Source: Vibrio maritimus (lineage in GTDB: Bacteria > Pseudomonadota > Gammaproteobacteria > Enterobacterales > Vibrionaceae). Taken from it: a stretch of 64,000 bases of DNA. A program made the translations under genes and the position numbers. Every line of letters begins with the position of its first letter. The first letter of the stretch is position 1. This document shows, in pieces, positions 40,428-51,341 of the stretch. A model generated the notes under the pieces. The model made no database searches, was not told the DNA's origin, and saw only the letters and a list, made by a program, of their open reading frames with translations. Where the stretch lies: the NCBI GenBank assembly GCA_003263775.1, contig JYJJ01000002.1, positions 62,001 through 126,000 of the forward strand, written 5' to 3'.

Positions 40428-40739
40428 ATGTACGCTGTTTTCCAATCTGGTGGTAAACAACACCGTGTAAGCGAAGGTCAAACTCTTCGTTTAGAGAAAT
40501 TAGACGTTGAAACTGGTGCAACTGTTGAATTTGATAAAGTTCTACTTGTTGCTAACGGTGAAGACATTCAAGTTGGCGCTCCTCTAGTAGAGGGCGGCAA
40601 GGTTGTTGCTGAAGTAGTACAACACGGTCGTGGCGATAAAGTTAAAATCGTTAAGTTCCGTCGTCGTAAGCACTCTCGTAAGCAACAAGGTCACCGTCAG
40701 TGGTTCACGGAAGTGAAAATCACTGGCATCAACGCTTAA
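40428..40739 (+). CDS. rplU: 50S ribosomal protein L21
   Basis: 103 residues, [18 protein letters not shown] at the N-terminus and [16 protein letters not shown] near the C-terminus, both signatures of L21. First gene of rplU-rpmA. Confidence 0.98.
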   Translation: MYAVFQSGGKQHRVSEGQTLRLEKLDVETGATVEFDKVLLVANGEDIQVGAPLVEGGKVVAEVVQHGRGDKVKIVKFRRRKHSRKQQGHRQWFTEVKITGINA

Positions 40740-40759
40740 TCGATTAGGAGAGTTTAACA

Positions 40760-41017
40760 ATGGCACACAAAAAAGCTGGTGGTTCTACTCGTAACGGCCG
40801 CGATTCAGAAAGCAAACGTCTAGGTGTTAAGCGTTTCGGTGGTGAGTCTGTTCTTGCAGGTAACATCATCGTACGTCAACGTGGTACTAAGTTCCACGCT
40901 GGTACTAACGTTGGTATCGGTAAAGACCATACTCTTTTCGCTCTTACTGAAGGTAAAGTGAAATTCGAAGTTAAAGGTCCTAAGAACCGTAAATTCGTTA
41001 GCATCGAAGCTGAGTAA
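40760..41017 (+). CDS. rpmA: 50S ribosomal protein L27
   Basis: 85 residues beginning [18 protein letters not shown], the flexible N-terminus that reaches the peptidyl-transferase centre. Preceded by AGGAGAG. Twenty bases after rplU. Confidence 0.98.
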   Translation: MAHKKAGGSTRNGRDSESKRLGVKRFGGESVLAGNIIVRQRGTKFHAGTNVGIGKDHTLFALTEGKVKFEVKGPKNRKFVSIEAE

Positions 41018-41065
41018 TTAAGCGTCTCGCTAAATTACACAATGCTTTCAAGCTGAATTCAAAAG

Positions 41066-41090
41066 CCCTGCCGAGTCGGCGGGGTTTTTT
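41066..41090 (+). terminator. Terminator after rpmA
   Basis: CCCTGCC, loop GAGTC, GGCGGGG with one G-U pair, then six T. Confidence 0.88.
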
Positions 41091-41114
41091 ATTTGTATTG
41101 AAATGAAGGCAGTC

Positions 41115-41183
41115 GATAGAGACGAATCTCTAGGTTTGGTCTTTGCAAAGTAAGGTCTAGCTTAGTGGGGAGTCGTCTCTGTC
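41115..41183 (+). other. Predicted structured RNA element upstream of obgE
   Basis: GATAGAGACGA (41115-41125) pairs with TCGTCTCTGTC (41173-41183) to give an 11-base stem with one G-U pair. Inside lies the palindrome CTTTGCAAAG (41141-41150). Further on GCGTC-GTGAT-GACGC (about 41226-41240) forms another stem. It lies between the rpmA terminator and obgE, so it is either promoter DNA or an obgE leader structure. Confidence 0.4.
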
Positions 41184-41280
41184 ATCTGCTAATATGTAGT
41201 GATAATCGAATGAAGCCATAAGGTGCGTCGTGATGACGCTTGAGCCTTTTGGTGGGTAAGCGAAGAAGTAGTCGGAGTAA

Positions 41281-42453
<1,173 letters not shown>

Positions 42454-42470
42454 ATCCGCATCTAGAATGA

Positions 42471-42497
42471 AAAACCGCAATTGTTATTGCGGTTTTT
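42471..42497 (+). terminator. Terminator after obgE
   Basis: AAAACCGCAA, loop TTGTTA, TTGCGGTTTT and more T. Perfect 10-base stem. Confidence 0.92.
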
Positions 42498-42561
42498 TTG
42501 TACCTAAATCATTTCTCTGACTCAGAAACTGAGGCAAACTAACCGGCTCAAACGTTTGCAC

Positions 42562-42593
42562 TTTGTTTGGCAGAAACCAATCGGCCAAACAAA
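42562..42593. promoter_or_regulatory. Inverted repeat upstream of yjjP
   Basis: TTTGTTTGGC, 12-base spacer, GCCAAACAAA: perfect 10-base arms, 48 bases before the yjjP start. CAAACGTTTG, another palindrome with shared CAAAC, is at 42549-42558. Operator or 5' leader hairpin. Confidence 0.5.
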
Positions 42594-42641
42594 TTATGGA
42601 TTGGCAATACATTTGCTAGAACAACATGCTTGGAAGGATAC

Positions 42642-43409
42642 ATGGCACCTAATCAAAGAGCAGTCTCTCGGCTGATTGCTCAAGCAGGCCAAATGCTGTT
42701 AGCTCATGGCGCTGAAAGCACCCTTGTTGGCCACATTACACATCGAATTGGAAAAGCAGCAGGCATGGACGAAGTGGAAGTGTCGCTCTCTGCCAGCTCT
42801 TTAGTTGTCACTACCGTTTATAACGAACATTGCGTCACCACTGCACGTAGAAGCCCAGATCGAGGCTTGAACATGCGGGTCGTTACACAGATTCAACGCA
42901 TCTGCATCATGATGGAGAAGGGCATTCTCGACTATCAACTGGCTCAAAAAAAGCTTAATCAAATCAGCCCTGAGCGCTATAACCGCTGGTTAGTGGTGGT
43001 GATGATAGGCCTTTCTTGCGCTGCTTTTAGCCGTTTGGCTGGAGGTGATTGGGCAGTGTTTGGAATGACCTTTTTAGCGTCTGGCTTGGGTATGATTGTC
43101 CGTCAGGAGTTTGGTCACCGTCACTTTAATCCGCTGCTCAATTTCGCGATCACAGCTTTTGTTACTACGTTAATCTCGGCACAAGCGGTGATTTATGGAA
43201 TCGGAGACAAACCTCAGTTGGTGATGGCTTCTTCGGTATTGATGTTAGTGCCTGGTTTTCCGTTGATTAACTCGGTGGCCGATATGCTCAAGGGCTATGT
43301 CAATATGGGAATAGCTCGCTTTGTAATGGCAAGCTTGCTGACGCTCGCGACGTGTTTAGGCATCGTCGGTGCGATGAGCATTACTAACGTTTTAGGGTGG
43401 GTACAGTAA
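42642..43409 (+). CDS. yjjP: YjjP-like large subunit of threonine/serine exporter (ThrE) family
   Basis: 255-residue membrane protein of the ThrE/DUF1212 family. The N-terminal soluble part ([34 protein letters not shown]) precedes about five helices and [22 protein letters not shown]. coli YjjP works with YjjB as a succinate exporter, and ThrE exports threonine and serine. Start ATG 42642 follows GGAAGGA; an upstream TTG at 42567 is unlikely. Stop overlaps the next start (TAATG). Confidence 0.87.
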   Translation: MAPNQRAVSRLIAQAGQMLLAHGAESTLVGHITHRIGKAAGMDEVEVSLSASSLVVTTVYNEHCVTTARRSPDRGLNMRVVTQIQRICIMMEKGILDYQLAQKKLNQISPERYNRWLVVVMIGLSCAAFSRLAGGDWAVFGMTFLASGLGMIVRQEFGHRHFNPLLNFAITAFVTTLISAQAVIYGIGDKPQLVMASSVLMLVPGFPLINSVADMLKGYVNMGIARFVMASLLTLATCLGIVGAMSITNVLGWVQ

Positions 43410-43876
43410 TGATGGAACTACTACTTGCCCTGCTTAATGATATGTTTTTCGCCGCGATACCTGCGGTGGGTTTTGCTTTGGTATTCAATGTGCCGCAAAA
43501 TGCCTTGGCTTATTGCGCTATCGGCGGCGCGATCGGTCATGGCTCACGCTTTCTAATGATGCATTATGGGGTTCCGATTGAGTGGGCGACTTTTTTTGCT
43601 GCGACCTTGGTTGGCATGATTGGTGTGCATTGGTCTCATAAATTCTTGGCGCACCCGAAAGTATTTACTGTTGCTGCCTTGATCCCTATGGTACCTGGCG
43701 TGTTTGCGTTTAAAGCGATGATTGCGATGGTAGAGATCAATCACTTAGGCTATACCCCAGAGCTATTAGCGACGCTTCTTGAGAACTTTTTGAAGGCGAT
43801 GTTCATAATCGCTGGTCTCGCAGTTGGTCTTGCGATGCCTGGGCTGTTATTCTACCGCCGTCGCCCAATCGTCTAA
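43409..43876 (+). CDS. yjjB: YjjB-like small subunit of the exporter
   Basis: 155-residue four-helix membrane protein (ThrE_2/DUF3815 type), with [19 protein letters not shown] and [15 protein letters not shown]. Translationally coupled to yjjP; ATG 43409 overlaps its stop, ATG 43412 is an alternative. Only 16 bases from folA, so yjjP-yjjB-folA form one unit. Confidence 0.86.
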   Translation: MMELLLALLNDMFFAAIPAVGFALVFNVPQNALAYCAIGGAIGHGSRFLMMHYGVPIEWATFFAATLVGMIGVHWSHKFLAHPKVFTVAALIPMVPGVFAFKAMIAMVEINHLGYTPELLATLLENFLKAMFIIAGLAVGLAMPGLLFYRRRPIV

Positions 43877-43892
43877 TTAGGAACAAACAAAC

Positions 43893-44372
43893 ATGATCAT
43901 CAGTATGATAGCCGCTATGGCAGACAATCGTATCATTGGTAAGGACAACCAAATGCCGTGGCATTTACCGGCTGATTTTGCTTGGTTTAAGCGCTGTACT
44001 ATGGGCAAACCTGTGATTATGGGGCGTAAGACTTATGAATCCATCGGACGTCCACTGCCGGGGCGTCGCAATATTGTTGTGAGTCGTAACAGTGAACTGT
44101 CTATTGAAGGTGTGGATACCGTGACTTCGCTTGAACAGGCATTGGAGCTGGTTAGCGATGTCGAAGAAGCGATGATCATCGGTGGCGGTAGCTTTTATAA
44201 TCATTGCTTACCGATGGCAAACAAGCTCTATCTGACCTACATTGACGCCAAGCTTGATGGTGATACCCAATTTCCTGACTGGGGTGAGGATTGGCAGCAA
44301 AGCCACAGCGAGCACTACAGTGCGGACGAAAAAAACGCCTACAACATGGAATTTGTGGTGTTAGAGCGTTAA
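43893..44372 (+). CDS. folA: Dihydrofolate reductase
   Basis: 159-residue NADPH-dependent enzyme, the same length as E. coli DHFR and the trimethoprim target. MIAAMADNRIIG, MPWHLPADFAWFK with the catalytic Asp, GRKTYESIGRPLPGR and MIIGGGSFY are all present. Confidence 0.96.
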   Translation: MIISMIAAMADNRIIGKDNQMPWHLPADFAWFKRCTMGKPVIMGRKTYESIGRPLPGRRNIVVSRNSELSIEGVDTVTSLEQALELVSDVEEAMIIGGGSFYNHCLPMANKLYLTYIDAKLDGDTQFPDWGEDWQQSHSEHYSADEKNAYNMEFVVLER

Positions 44373-44382
44373 GTTTTTACTG

Positions 44383-44410
44383 CTCGCCAGTTGAGAGACT
44401 GGCGAGTTTT
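44383..44410. terminator. Terminator between convergent folA and apaH
   Basis: CTCGCCAGT, loop TGAGAG, ACTGGCGAG, then TTTT. Perfect 9-base stem; the minus side has AGTAAAAA so it may work in both directions. Confidence 0.9.
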
Positions 44411-44418
44411 ATCGTCTT

Positions 44419-45222
44419 TTACAACGCGGGTTGACTGAATAGCGCTTTGTCTTCCCAGCGGATCATAGTCAACTCTCCGCCCCAAACACAGCCAGTATCA
44501 AGCCCTATTACCTCTTCGCTGACATAACCACCCAGCGCTGCCCAATGACCAAAGATCACAGTTTTACTTAATGGTTCACGTGATGGAAGGGCAAACCAAG
44601 GTACATATTCACTTGGATTGACTTCTGAAGGGGGAAGCTTGCAACTCATGTCTAAGCGACCATCAGGAAAACAAAATCGCATTCGGGTGTAAGCATTGAT
44701 GGTATAGCGAAGTCGCTCAATCCCTTTGAGTTCAGAAGACCAGGCGTCTGGCTCATTGCTATACATGTTTTTGATAAGTGATTGCCAATCGTCTCCGCGC
44801 AGCTTGTTTGCCACCTTTTTTGCGCATTTCTTCGCTTGTTTCAGTGTCCATTGTGGCGAAATACCCGCATGACAAACAACAAACTCATCATGTTCGAGCA
44901 ATAGTGGTTGTTGTCTAAGCCAGTTAAGTAACTCGTCTTTGTCGCTCGCTTCAAGAATGGGTAGCGTTTTGTCCTTTGGCTTTGCTTTGTGAACGCCTAA
45001 AGACACCGCAAGAAGATGTAGATCGTGGTTGCCCAAACAAACCTTAGCCGCATCTCCTAGCGATTTTACATACCTAAGTGTTTCTAAAGACTTTGGTCCT
45101 CTAGCGACGAGATCGCCAGCGAACCAAACAGTATCTTGTTGCGGGTTGAAGCTAACGCTAGCTAATAAAAGCTGTAGTTCATCGAGACAGCCTTGAATGT
45201 CTCCGACAATGTAGTTGGCCAC
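44419..45222 (-). CDS. apaH: Symmetrical bis(5'-nucleosyl)-tetraphosphatase ApaH
   Basis: 267-residue metallophosphatase that splits Ap4A to two ADP and removes NpnN RNA caps. Metal motifs GDIQGC, FAGDLVARGP and LGNHDLHLLA are intact. Start ATG 45222, 8 bases after the apaG stop. Last gene of the lptD operon. Confidence 0.95.
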   Translation of the reverse strand: MANYIVGDIQGCLDELQLLLASVSFNPQQDTVWFAGDLVARGPKSLETLRYVKSLGDAAKVCLGNHDLHLLAVSLGVHKAKPKDKTLPILEASDKDELLNWLRQQPLLLEHDEFVVCHAGISPQWTLKQAKKCAKKVANKLRGDDWQSLIKNMYSNEPDAWSSELKGIERLRYTINAYTRMRFCFPDGRLDMSCKLPPSEVNPSEYVPWFALPSREPLSKTVIFGHWAALGGYVSEEVIGLDTGCVWGGELTMIRWEDKALFSQPAL

Positions 45223-45230
45223 GGTGTTCC

Positions 45231-45611
45231 TTAATTCAGTATGTTGGGAATGGCTAAGCGGAATGGCTCAATTTCGGTGGTAAACTGTTTACCGTTGGCA
45301 TCTAGCATGATGTAGTGCCCTTGCATTACACCGAGTGGTGTTTCGATTGCGGTACCGCTGGTGTAGGTATATTCATCATTTTTTTCTATCACCGGCTGCT
45401 GACCCACGACACCGTCGCCTTCTACGGTTAGCTGTTTGCCATTGGCATCGGTAATGAGCCAACGTCGGCTGATCAGTTGAACCGTTTCCTGACTCAAATT
45501 CTTGATAGTAATGATGTAGGCAAAGACATAGCGGCTGTTGTCTGGATCGGATTGTTCTTCAACGTATTTAGTATGTACTTGGCATTTAACGCATGGCGTG
45601 GTCGACTCCAT
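45231..45611 (-). CDS. apaG: ApaG domain protein
   Basis: 126-residue fibronectin-type beta protein of unknown biochemical role ([60 protein letters not shown]). Close to its E. coli length of 125. Sits between rsmA and apaH. Confidence 0.94.
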   Translation of the reverse strand: MESTTPCVKCQVHTKYVEEQSDPDNSRYVFAYIITIKNLSQETVQLISRRWLITDANGKQLTVEGDGVVGQQPVIEKNDEYTYTSGTAIETPLGVMQGHYIMLDANGKQFTTEIEPFRLAIPNILN

Positions 45612-45654
45612 GTCAATCTCCTAACTGCTTGAAGTGCATATTCAGATATGACAA

Positions 45655-45690
45655 AAAAAACGCTCAATAGCAAGCTAGTGAGCGTTTTTT
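45655..45690 (-). terminator. Terminator between rsmA and apaG
   Basis: AAAAAACGCTCA, 12-base loop, TGAGCGTTTTTT: stem of eight GC-containing pairs plus A-T pairs, with T runs on both sides. It stands inside the lptD-surA-pdxA-rsmA-apaG-apaH run and would limit read-through to apaGH. Confidence 0.82.
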
Positions 45691-45706
45691 CTGTTATTGA
45701 TTTCGA

Positions 45707-46513
45707 TTACCCATGGTTGGCATCGAGCCAGTTTGCCATATCAACAAACTGTTGCAGTGTCAGGTTCTCTGGGCGCATTGATGGGTTTACACCAAGCTCT
45801 TCCAGAGTGTCAGCAGACATAAGTGCTTTGTAGCAGTTACGTACGGTTTTACGACGTTGGTTGAAGCCTTCACGACATACACGATCAAGCCACTTGAGGC
45901 TAGTCGCTGGGTAAGGCAGTTCTTCGTAAGGAACGAGACGCACAACTGCAGAGTCTACTTTTGGCGGCGGAACGAATGCCGTTGGCGGTACTTCAAGTAC
46001 GGGTACCACTTTACAGTAGTACTGCGCCATCACCGTCAGACGTCCATAAGCTTTGCTGCCCGGACCCGCTGCTAGGCGGTTAACCACTTCTTTTTGAAGC
46101 ATGAAGTGCATGTCTTGAATGTCTTTATGGAATTCAAACAAGTGGAACATCAAAGGCGTAGAGATGTTATATGGCAGGTTACCAAAGATACGCAGTTTGT
46201 TGTTTGGCTTCACCAGCTGGGTGAAGTCAAAACGCATTGCGTCGCCTTCGTGGATGGTCAGCTTGTCTGCAAGATCTGGGTGGTTGCGCAGACGCTCTGC
46301 CAGATCACGGTCAAGTTCGATAACCGTGAATTTATCAACTTCTTTACCCACTGGTTCAGTAATCGCGCCGAGACCAGGGCCGATCTCAACCAGGTTTTGG
46401 CCTGGCTTTGGATTAATTGAAGATACGATACCATCGATGATGTACGGATCGTTCAGGAAGTTCTGACCAAAGCGTTTTCTGGCCTTGTGCCCTAAGTGGA
46501 CATCATTTCTCAT
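45707..46513 (-). CDS. rsmA: 16S rRNA dimethyladenosine transferase RsmA/KsgA
   Basis: 268-residue SAM-dependent methyltransferase that dimethylates A1518 and A1519 of 16S rRNA in 30S maturation. [25 protein letters not shown] (SAM), [12 protein letters not shown] (target adenine) and [14 protein letters not shown] are present. Overlaps pdxA by four bases. Confidence 0.96.
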   Translation of the reverse strand: MRNDVHLGHKARKRFGQNFLNDPYIIDGIVSSINPKPGQNLVEIGPGLGAITEPVGKEVDKFTVIELDRDLAERLRNHPDLADKLTIHEGDAMRFDFTQLVKPNNKLRIFGNLPYNISTPLMFHLFEFHKDIQDMHFMLQKEVVNRLAAGPGSKAYGRLTVMAQYYCKVVPVLEVPPTAFVPPPKVDSAVVRLVPYEELPYPATSLKWLDRVCREGFNQRRKTVRNCYKALMSADTLEELGVNPSMRPENLTLQQFVDMANWLDANHG

Positions 46514-47496
46514 TGTCTGCTCTCTACTAAGTCTATTGCGTACGCCAGCGCTGTCTCAAAGCTGCCAAAGTCTGCTTGGCCTGTGCCAGCAAGATCAATC
46601 GCGGTGCCATGATCAACCGATGTCCTTATAAAAGGTAGACCAAGTGTGATGTTTACTGAACGACCAAAGCCTTTGTATTTCAATACAGGGAGCACTTGAT
46701 CGTGATACATGCCTAAGACAGCATCCGCTTCGCGTAAGTATTTGTCATTAAATATCGTGTCGGCGGGAAGTGGGCCAACAAGCTGATAATTTTTCTCTGT
46801 GCGAAGTTTTTCTAGGGTAGGAGTGATGGTTTCTATCTCTTCCATACCAAGGCAGCCATCTTCACCCGCATGAGGGTTTAGGCCGCAGACATAGATGTTT
46901 GGCGTTTTGATGCCAAACTTGGTGACCAAATCATGATGCAGTATGTCGATGATGCGTGTTACGCGATCCTCGGTGATGGCATTAGGTACCTCCGTTAACG
47001 GAAGATGCGTTGTAACCAGTGCAGTTCTTAACCCTTCCGTTGCCAGCATCATCACCACAAGTGGTGTATTGGATACCTCTGCAAAGAACTCTGTATGGCC
47101 ACTAAAGCTAACGCCAGCGCGATTGATCACCCCTTTGTGCACAGGGCCGGTGACAATAGCATCAAATTGACCATTCATACAGCCTTTTGCGGCTTTTTCT
47201 AGGGTATTTAGCACGTACTGACCGTTTCTTTCGTCAAGCACACCAGCTTTTGCTGGTACCGCGAGTGGTTCATGGAGGATAACAAGGCGGCCTTGCCGAT
47301 GAGCGTCAAAATTTTGTTCGTCGAAGTCTACTAGTTCAACATCGATACCCAGTTGTTTAGCTCTATCAGCAATCAGTGATTTATCAGCACAAATGACCAC
47401 CTGATGTGACCACGACTTTTGCGACAAAGCCACCGCTAGATCGGGGCCAATGCCCGCCGGTTCACCGGCGGTAACAATAATGCGTTTAATTGGCTG
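46510..47496 (-). CDS. pdxA: 4-hydroxythreonine-4-phosphate dehydrogenase PdxA
   Basis: Enzyme of pyridoxal 5'-phosphate biosynthesis. [17 protein letters not shown] at the N-terminus, [31 protein letters not shown] and [11 protein letters not shown] carry the metal His/Asp ligands. I chose ATG 47496 ([14 protein letters not shown]); in-frame ATGs at 47505 and 47514 lie deeper inside surA. Confidence 0.93.
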   Translation of the reverse strand, partial: QPIKRIIVTAGEPAGIGPDLAVALSQKSWSHQVVICADKSLIADRAKQLGIDVELVDFDEQNFDAHRQGRLVILHEPLAVPAKAGVLDERNGQYVLNTLEKAAKGCMNGQFDAIVTGPVHKGVINRAGVSFSGHTEFFAEVSNTPLVVMMLATEGLRTALVTTHLPLTEVPNAITEDRVTRIIDILHHDLVTKFGIKTPNIYVCGLNPHAGEDGCLGMEEIETITPTLEKLRTEKNYQLVGPLPADTIFNDKYLREADAVLGMYHDQVLPVLKYKGFGRSVNITLGLPFIRTSVDHGTAIDLAGTGQADFGSFETALAYAIDLVESRQ

Positions 47497-48783
47497 CATT
47501 CTCATCGTCCTCAACCATTTCTACAAAGGCACTCGCACGAAGCTCTTGGATCCATGCTGATGCTTCTTCATTAAACTTACGGTTAAATAGGATGCGGTAT
47601 GCACGGTTTTGCATCGCAGAACCTGTTTTATCGACATCGCGGCGATCGAGTACTTCGACAATGTGCCAGCCGTGAACGGTTTTAAATGGTTCACTGATCT
47701 GTTTAAGCGGTAGGGTCTCTACTTGGTGTTTAAACTCAGGCACGTAAAGCTCAGGGGTTTGATAGCCGAGTTCGCCACCTTGTACGGCTGAGCCTGGATC
47801 TTGCTGAACTGTTCAGCCATTTCAGCAAAACTCGCTTCACCTGATTGAACCTTTTGAATAATGGTGTTTAGCTGACGTTTCACGCCTTCATCACTAAGGA
47901 TGACCGTTGGCTTGATCAGAATATGACGAGCATTGACTTCAGTCACAGAGACGGTTTCTAGGCCTTTCACATCTTCGATTTTTAGGATGTGAAAACCAAC
48001 GCCACTACGAAATGGACCAATGATAGTGCCTTTGGTTTGCATATTAATTTGGTCTGCAAAGATGGTTGGCATTTCCTCTTTACGCATCCAACCCCAGTCG
48101 CCGCCTTCCAGTGCTTTTGGTCCTTTAGAGAAGGTATAAGCCATGGTCGCGAAGTCTTCGCCGCTGTTTAGACGTTCAATGATAGTTTCCGCTTGTTTCT
48201 CTTGAACACTCTTGTCCTCACCATCGTTAAAGCGCAGCTGAATGTGTCGGATCTTGTAAGTCACCGTTGCGTCACTTTCTTTTGCGAGTAGCTCTGAAAG
48301 GTTATCAACCTCTGCCGGAAGAATGTTGATGCGCTGTCTTACCATGGCATTACGTGCTTCACTAGCAGCGATTTCATCACGAATTTGTTCACGAAATGCT
48401 TCCCATGATAAACCTTCAGCGGCCACCGTTTGGCGAAGCTGCTCTTGAGTTTGCTCGTTGTTCGCTGCAATATCGCTAAGTGCTTGTGATAGGCGATTGT
48501 CATCGATACGAACGCCAATACGCTCTGCTTCTTGAAGCTGCAGTTTTTCTAGGATCAGTTTATCTAAGATCTGCTCTAGTAAAATATCGGCTGAAGGCAA
48601 CTCTTGGTTGTTCTTACGTGCGTTAGCTGTGAGGGTTTTGGTTGCTGAGTCAATATCACTTTGCAAAATCACGCCATCATTAACGATGACTCGAACGCGG
48701 TCGAGTTCAACAGGCTCCGCTGCTGCTTGAAACGACATAGCCGCCAATAGACAAGTTGAAAAGAGTGTACTAATAAATTTCAT
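47486..48783 (-). CDS. surA: Periplasmic chaperone and PPIase SurA, one apparent frameshift
   Basis: Chaperone for outer-membrane proteins. Start ATG 48783 gives the signal peptide [20 protein letters not shown] ending at AAA/EPV; GGGAA precedes it. The SurA N domain and first parvulin domain ([10 protein letters not shown] to FHILKIEDV) are followed by a second ([13 protein letters not shown]). The frame breaks at 47801-47802, where AGCAAGATCC should be AGCAAAGATCC, restoring [19 protein letters not shown]. Restored length 432 residues against 428 in E. coli. Confidence 0.93.
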
Positions 48784-48800
48784 CGATATTCCCAGTGAAA

Positions 48801-48827
48801 ACTTCACAGACTATGAGTCTGTGAAGT
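48801..48827 (-). other. Strong intercistronic hairpin between lptD and surA
   Basis: ACTTCACAGACT, loop ATG, AGTCTGTGAAGT: a perfect 12-base stem with a 3-base loop, ending 17 bases before the surA start and followed on the minus strand by TTTTC. Attenuator, processing site or translation control of surA. Confidence 0.75.
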
Positions 48828-48863
48828 GAATTAAGTTCCTCACCCTGATTAACATGCGGGCTA

Positions 48864-51182
48864 CTAATTATTAAGTGTAAATGGTCGGCTATAGCCAAGT
48901 GCATTTCCACTTGGTGATGGTGGTGGAGCAGTGCTGCCGCCAAGACCTGTTATACCGAAGTTTACTCTGAAGTTTTGCTCGAACACCGGATCATTGCCGA
49001 TGCCATTTTCCCAAGATCTTAGCTGGTTACTGAAGTCAAACCCAAGATACCAACAGTCAGACTCGTATTGAATTTGTGCGAGCCACTCCATAGACACATT
49101 TTCGGTTGTATCGTAAAAGTATTGACCCTTCACAATCCAACTTGGGTTGAATCTGTATCCGCCCAAAAGGCCCAATTGTGAAATGCCCCTTCGGGTGATG
49201 GAGTCTATGTTACTGAAGTTGACAGTACTTTCTATGTATTCTTTGGTCACGTATCGATAATTGGCTTGAATATAGTCACCACCAACTCGATATTCCAGCG
49301 CACTATTACCTACAGAAACTTGCGAACTGTCAATGTCATACTGGATACCACCACGATAAAATACTTTATCATTGTAGTTAAAATCAGTCTCTACCGCCCA
49401 CGCAGAGTAGTTTGACAAGTTGTCATTGGTCGAATTGCTAGGGTTTTTAGTTCCTGCATCGAGATAATAAATTTGGCCAAATGAAACGGCGAGTCTCTCT
49501 TTGTTCGACGCATCGAATAGGCGACTTGTTGCCCCATAACTAATTTGGTTGGCTGCCGCGATCTTGTCTACCCCACTGAACTTACGCGTTCTAAACAGCC
49601 CATAATAGTCGGTTTGAAGAAGCGTAGTATCATATTCATAGATACCGCTTTGATCGACTTCTGGTACATATAGGTATTGAACTTGTGGTTCTAGAGTCTG
49701 GGTGTAGTCTTTGACAAATGCAGTATCTCGCTCTAGTACGAGGCCAGCATGAGTTCTAAACTGTGGAATGTTTCGGAAAACAGTATCCTCCAGTGGTCGA
49801 ATACTGCCATCACTATCTTTCACTGGGTTTCTGATATCTTGATCGTAGTAAGTTGATAGATATCTGGCTTCGGTAGTCCAAGTTCCCCAAGTTGTTGCTA
49901 GTGGCAAAGTTATACCCGGTTCGATATGTACTCGAGTAGCTTCTGGCTTATCATCGTCATTGACTGTAAAATGGGATATGTGGCTGATAAGATCAAAATT
50001 TAAATCGCCGTAGAAATTGGGCAGGTAATAGTTGGCTTCAAACTGCGGCGCTAATTGATAAGGTTGACTGTTTTCTACAAGGATTTGGAAATCTCTTACA
50101 CGTAAAGCTGTATCCCAGTTTGCTGTACGGTAGGTGAGGGTCCCCTCTTGCAATAATTGACCATCAGAGCGATTGCCGAGACTAGAATCTAGGTCTGTGA
50201 AATATTGAATGTCGCTTACTTGGGAGTAATCAACCTTTAACCCCCAGTGAGAGTTAAACTTCGTGCTATTCTCGAATTGAGTAGCCCAACGAGCCCCTTT
50301 ATCGACAAACTTTTTATCTTCACCAAGAACTTCTGCTCTTAATTGACCTCTACTGCTATCAGTGAGGTATCTGAAATTTCCCTTTAACTGCAAACCACGA
50401 TTTTGCATATAGTTAAAGTTGGTTAATAAGTCATAGTTTTCCGCTAAGTTCCAGTAAACAGGTAGATCAAACTCAAAGCCGTTTTTAGAACCAAGAGAGG
50501 CGGATGGTCTTAATACACCGGTTTTACGTGTGTCACCAATAGGCATCTGCATGTAAGGAAGGTAGAAAATCGGTACGTTTTGGACTTCGACTCGAGAATT
50601 GTAGAGAGTTGCAATCTCTTTCTCTGGATCGATCTCCATATCAGAGGCTAAGAAACGCCAGGAGTTATCACCCTCAGGACATGAGGTAATGGAGCCGTCT
50701 TCAACTTCGTACAGTTTCTTACCGGTCTTTGAAATAAAAACGGCATCGCCACGCCCAGGAGTACATAAAAACTCATACTGAGTATTCTCTAGGGTGAGCT
50801 CGTCTTTAGTGATGTTATTGGTGACTTTGTCAGACACGGCGCGTATCTCACCATCGTTCATGACGACGTTACCTTCAGCAACAACAATATTTTCTTGTTG
50901 GTGCAAGGTCACGTTGTCAGCAGTTATAGTTTTTCTACCTTGAACCATGACAACATCGCCTTTATATGTCGCACTTTGTCCGTTTATCGCTTCCAGAGAG
51001 TCGGCCTCAATATTGATTGGCTCTTGATTGGAGTCTGAACTTTGTGCAGTATCAACGGAGCATTGCTCTGCTGGTGGCATGGGTTGTCCACTGTTTTTCG
51101 ATGTTTCTTCGGCATTTGCGTAAGACGCTAGCAGCGCAGCACCAATAGAGGCCGCTAGATAAGTGCGGGAAAAACGTGACAT
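48864..51182 (-). CDS. lptD: LPS-assembly protein LptD
   Basis: 772-residue outer-membrane barrel that inserts lipopolysaccharide. Signal peptide to about YANA, an N-terminal OstA/LptA-like beta-jellyroll (residues about 50-170, IEADSLEAINGQSATYKGDV), then the long barrel domain. Four cysteines (CSVDT, FLCTPG, SCPEG, SDCWYL) can form the disulfides needed for function. First gene of the leftward operon to apaH, divergent from djlA. Confidence 0.95.
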   Translation of the reverse strand: MSRFSRTYLAASIGAALLASYANAEETSKNSGQPMPPAEQCSVDTAQSSDSNQEPINIEADSLEAINGQSATYKGDVVMVQGRKTITADNVTLHQQENIVVAEGNVVMNDGEIRAVSDKVTNNITKDELTLENTQYEFLCTPGRGDAVFISKTGKKLYEVEDGSITSCPEGDNSWRFLASDMEIDPEKEIATLYNSRVEVQNVPIFYLPYMQMPIGDTRKTGVLRPSASLGSKNGFEFDLPVYWNLAENYDLLTNFNYMQNRGLQLKGNFRYLTDSSRGQLRAEVLGEDKKFVDKGARWATQFENSTKFNSHWGLKVDYSQVSDIQYFTDLDSSLGNRSDGQLLQEGTLTYRTANWDTALRVRDFQILVENSQPYQLAPQFEANYYLPNFYGDLNFDLISHISHFTVNDDDKPEATRVHIEPGITLPLATTWGTWTTEARYLSTYYDQDIRNPVKDSDGSIRPLEDTVFRNIPQFRTHAGLVLERDTAFVKDYTQTLEPQVQYLYVPEVDQSGIYEYDTTLLQTDYYGLFRTRKFSGVDKIAAANQISYGATSRLFDASNKERLAVSFGQIYYLDAGTKNPSNSTNDNLSNYSAWAVETDFNYNDKVFYRGGIQYDIDSSQVSVGNSALEYRVGGDYIQANYRYVTKEYIESTVNFSNIDSITRRGISQLGLLGGYRFNPSWIVKGQYFYDTTENVSMEWLAQIQYESDCWYLGFDFSNQLRSWENGIGNDPVFEQNFRVNFGITGLGGSTAPPPSPSGNALGYSRPFTLNN

Positions 51183-51341
51183 CGAGTTGTACTATCCTGT
51201 TTAACTTGATTCATTCAGTTGAATTCGATTGATATTGAATCGTTTATAAGACGGCCTCTATCATAAAGGAAATTGACCTCAACGACACTAGTAGACTGCG
51301 AATCAGCGCAAAAATTCATAAATAAAGAGCACATACTTCAC

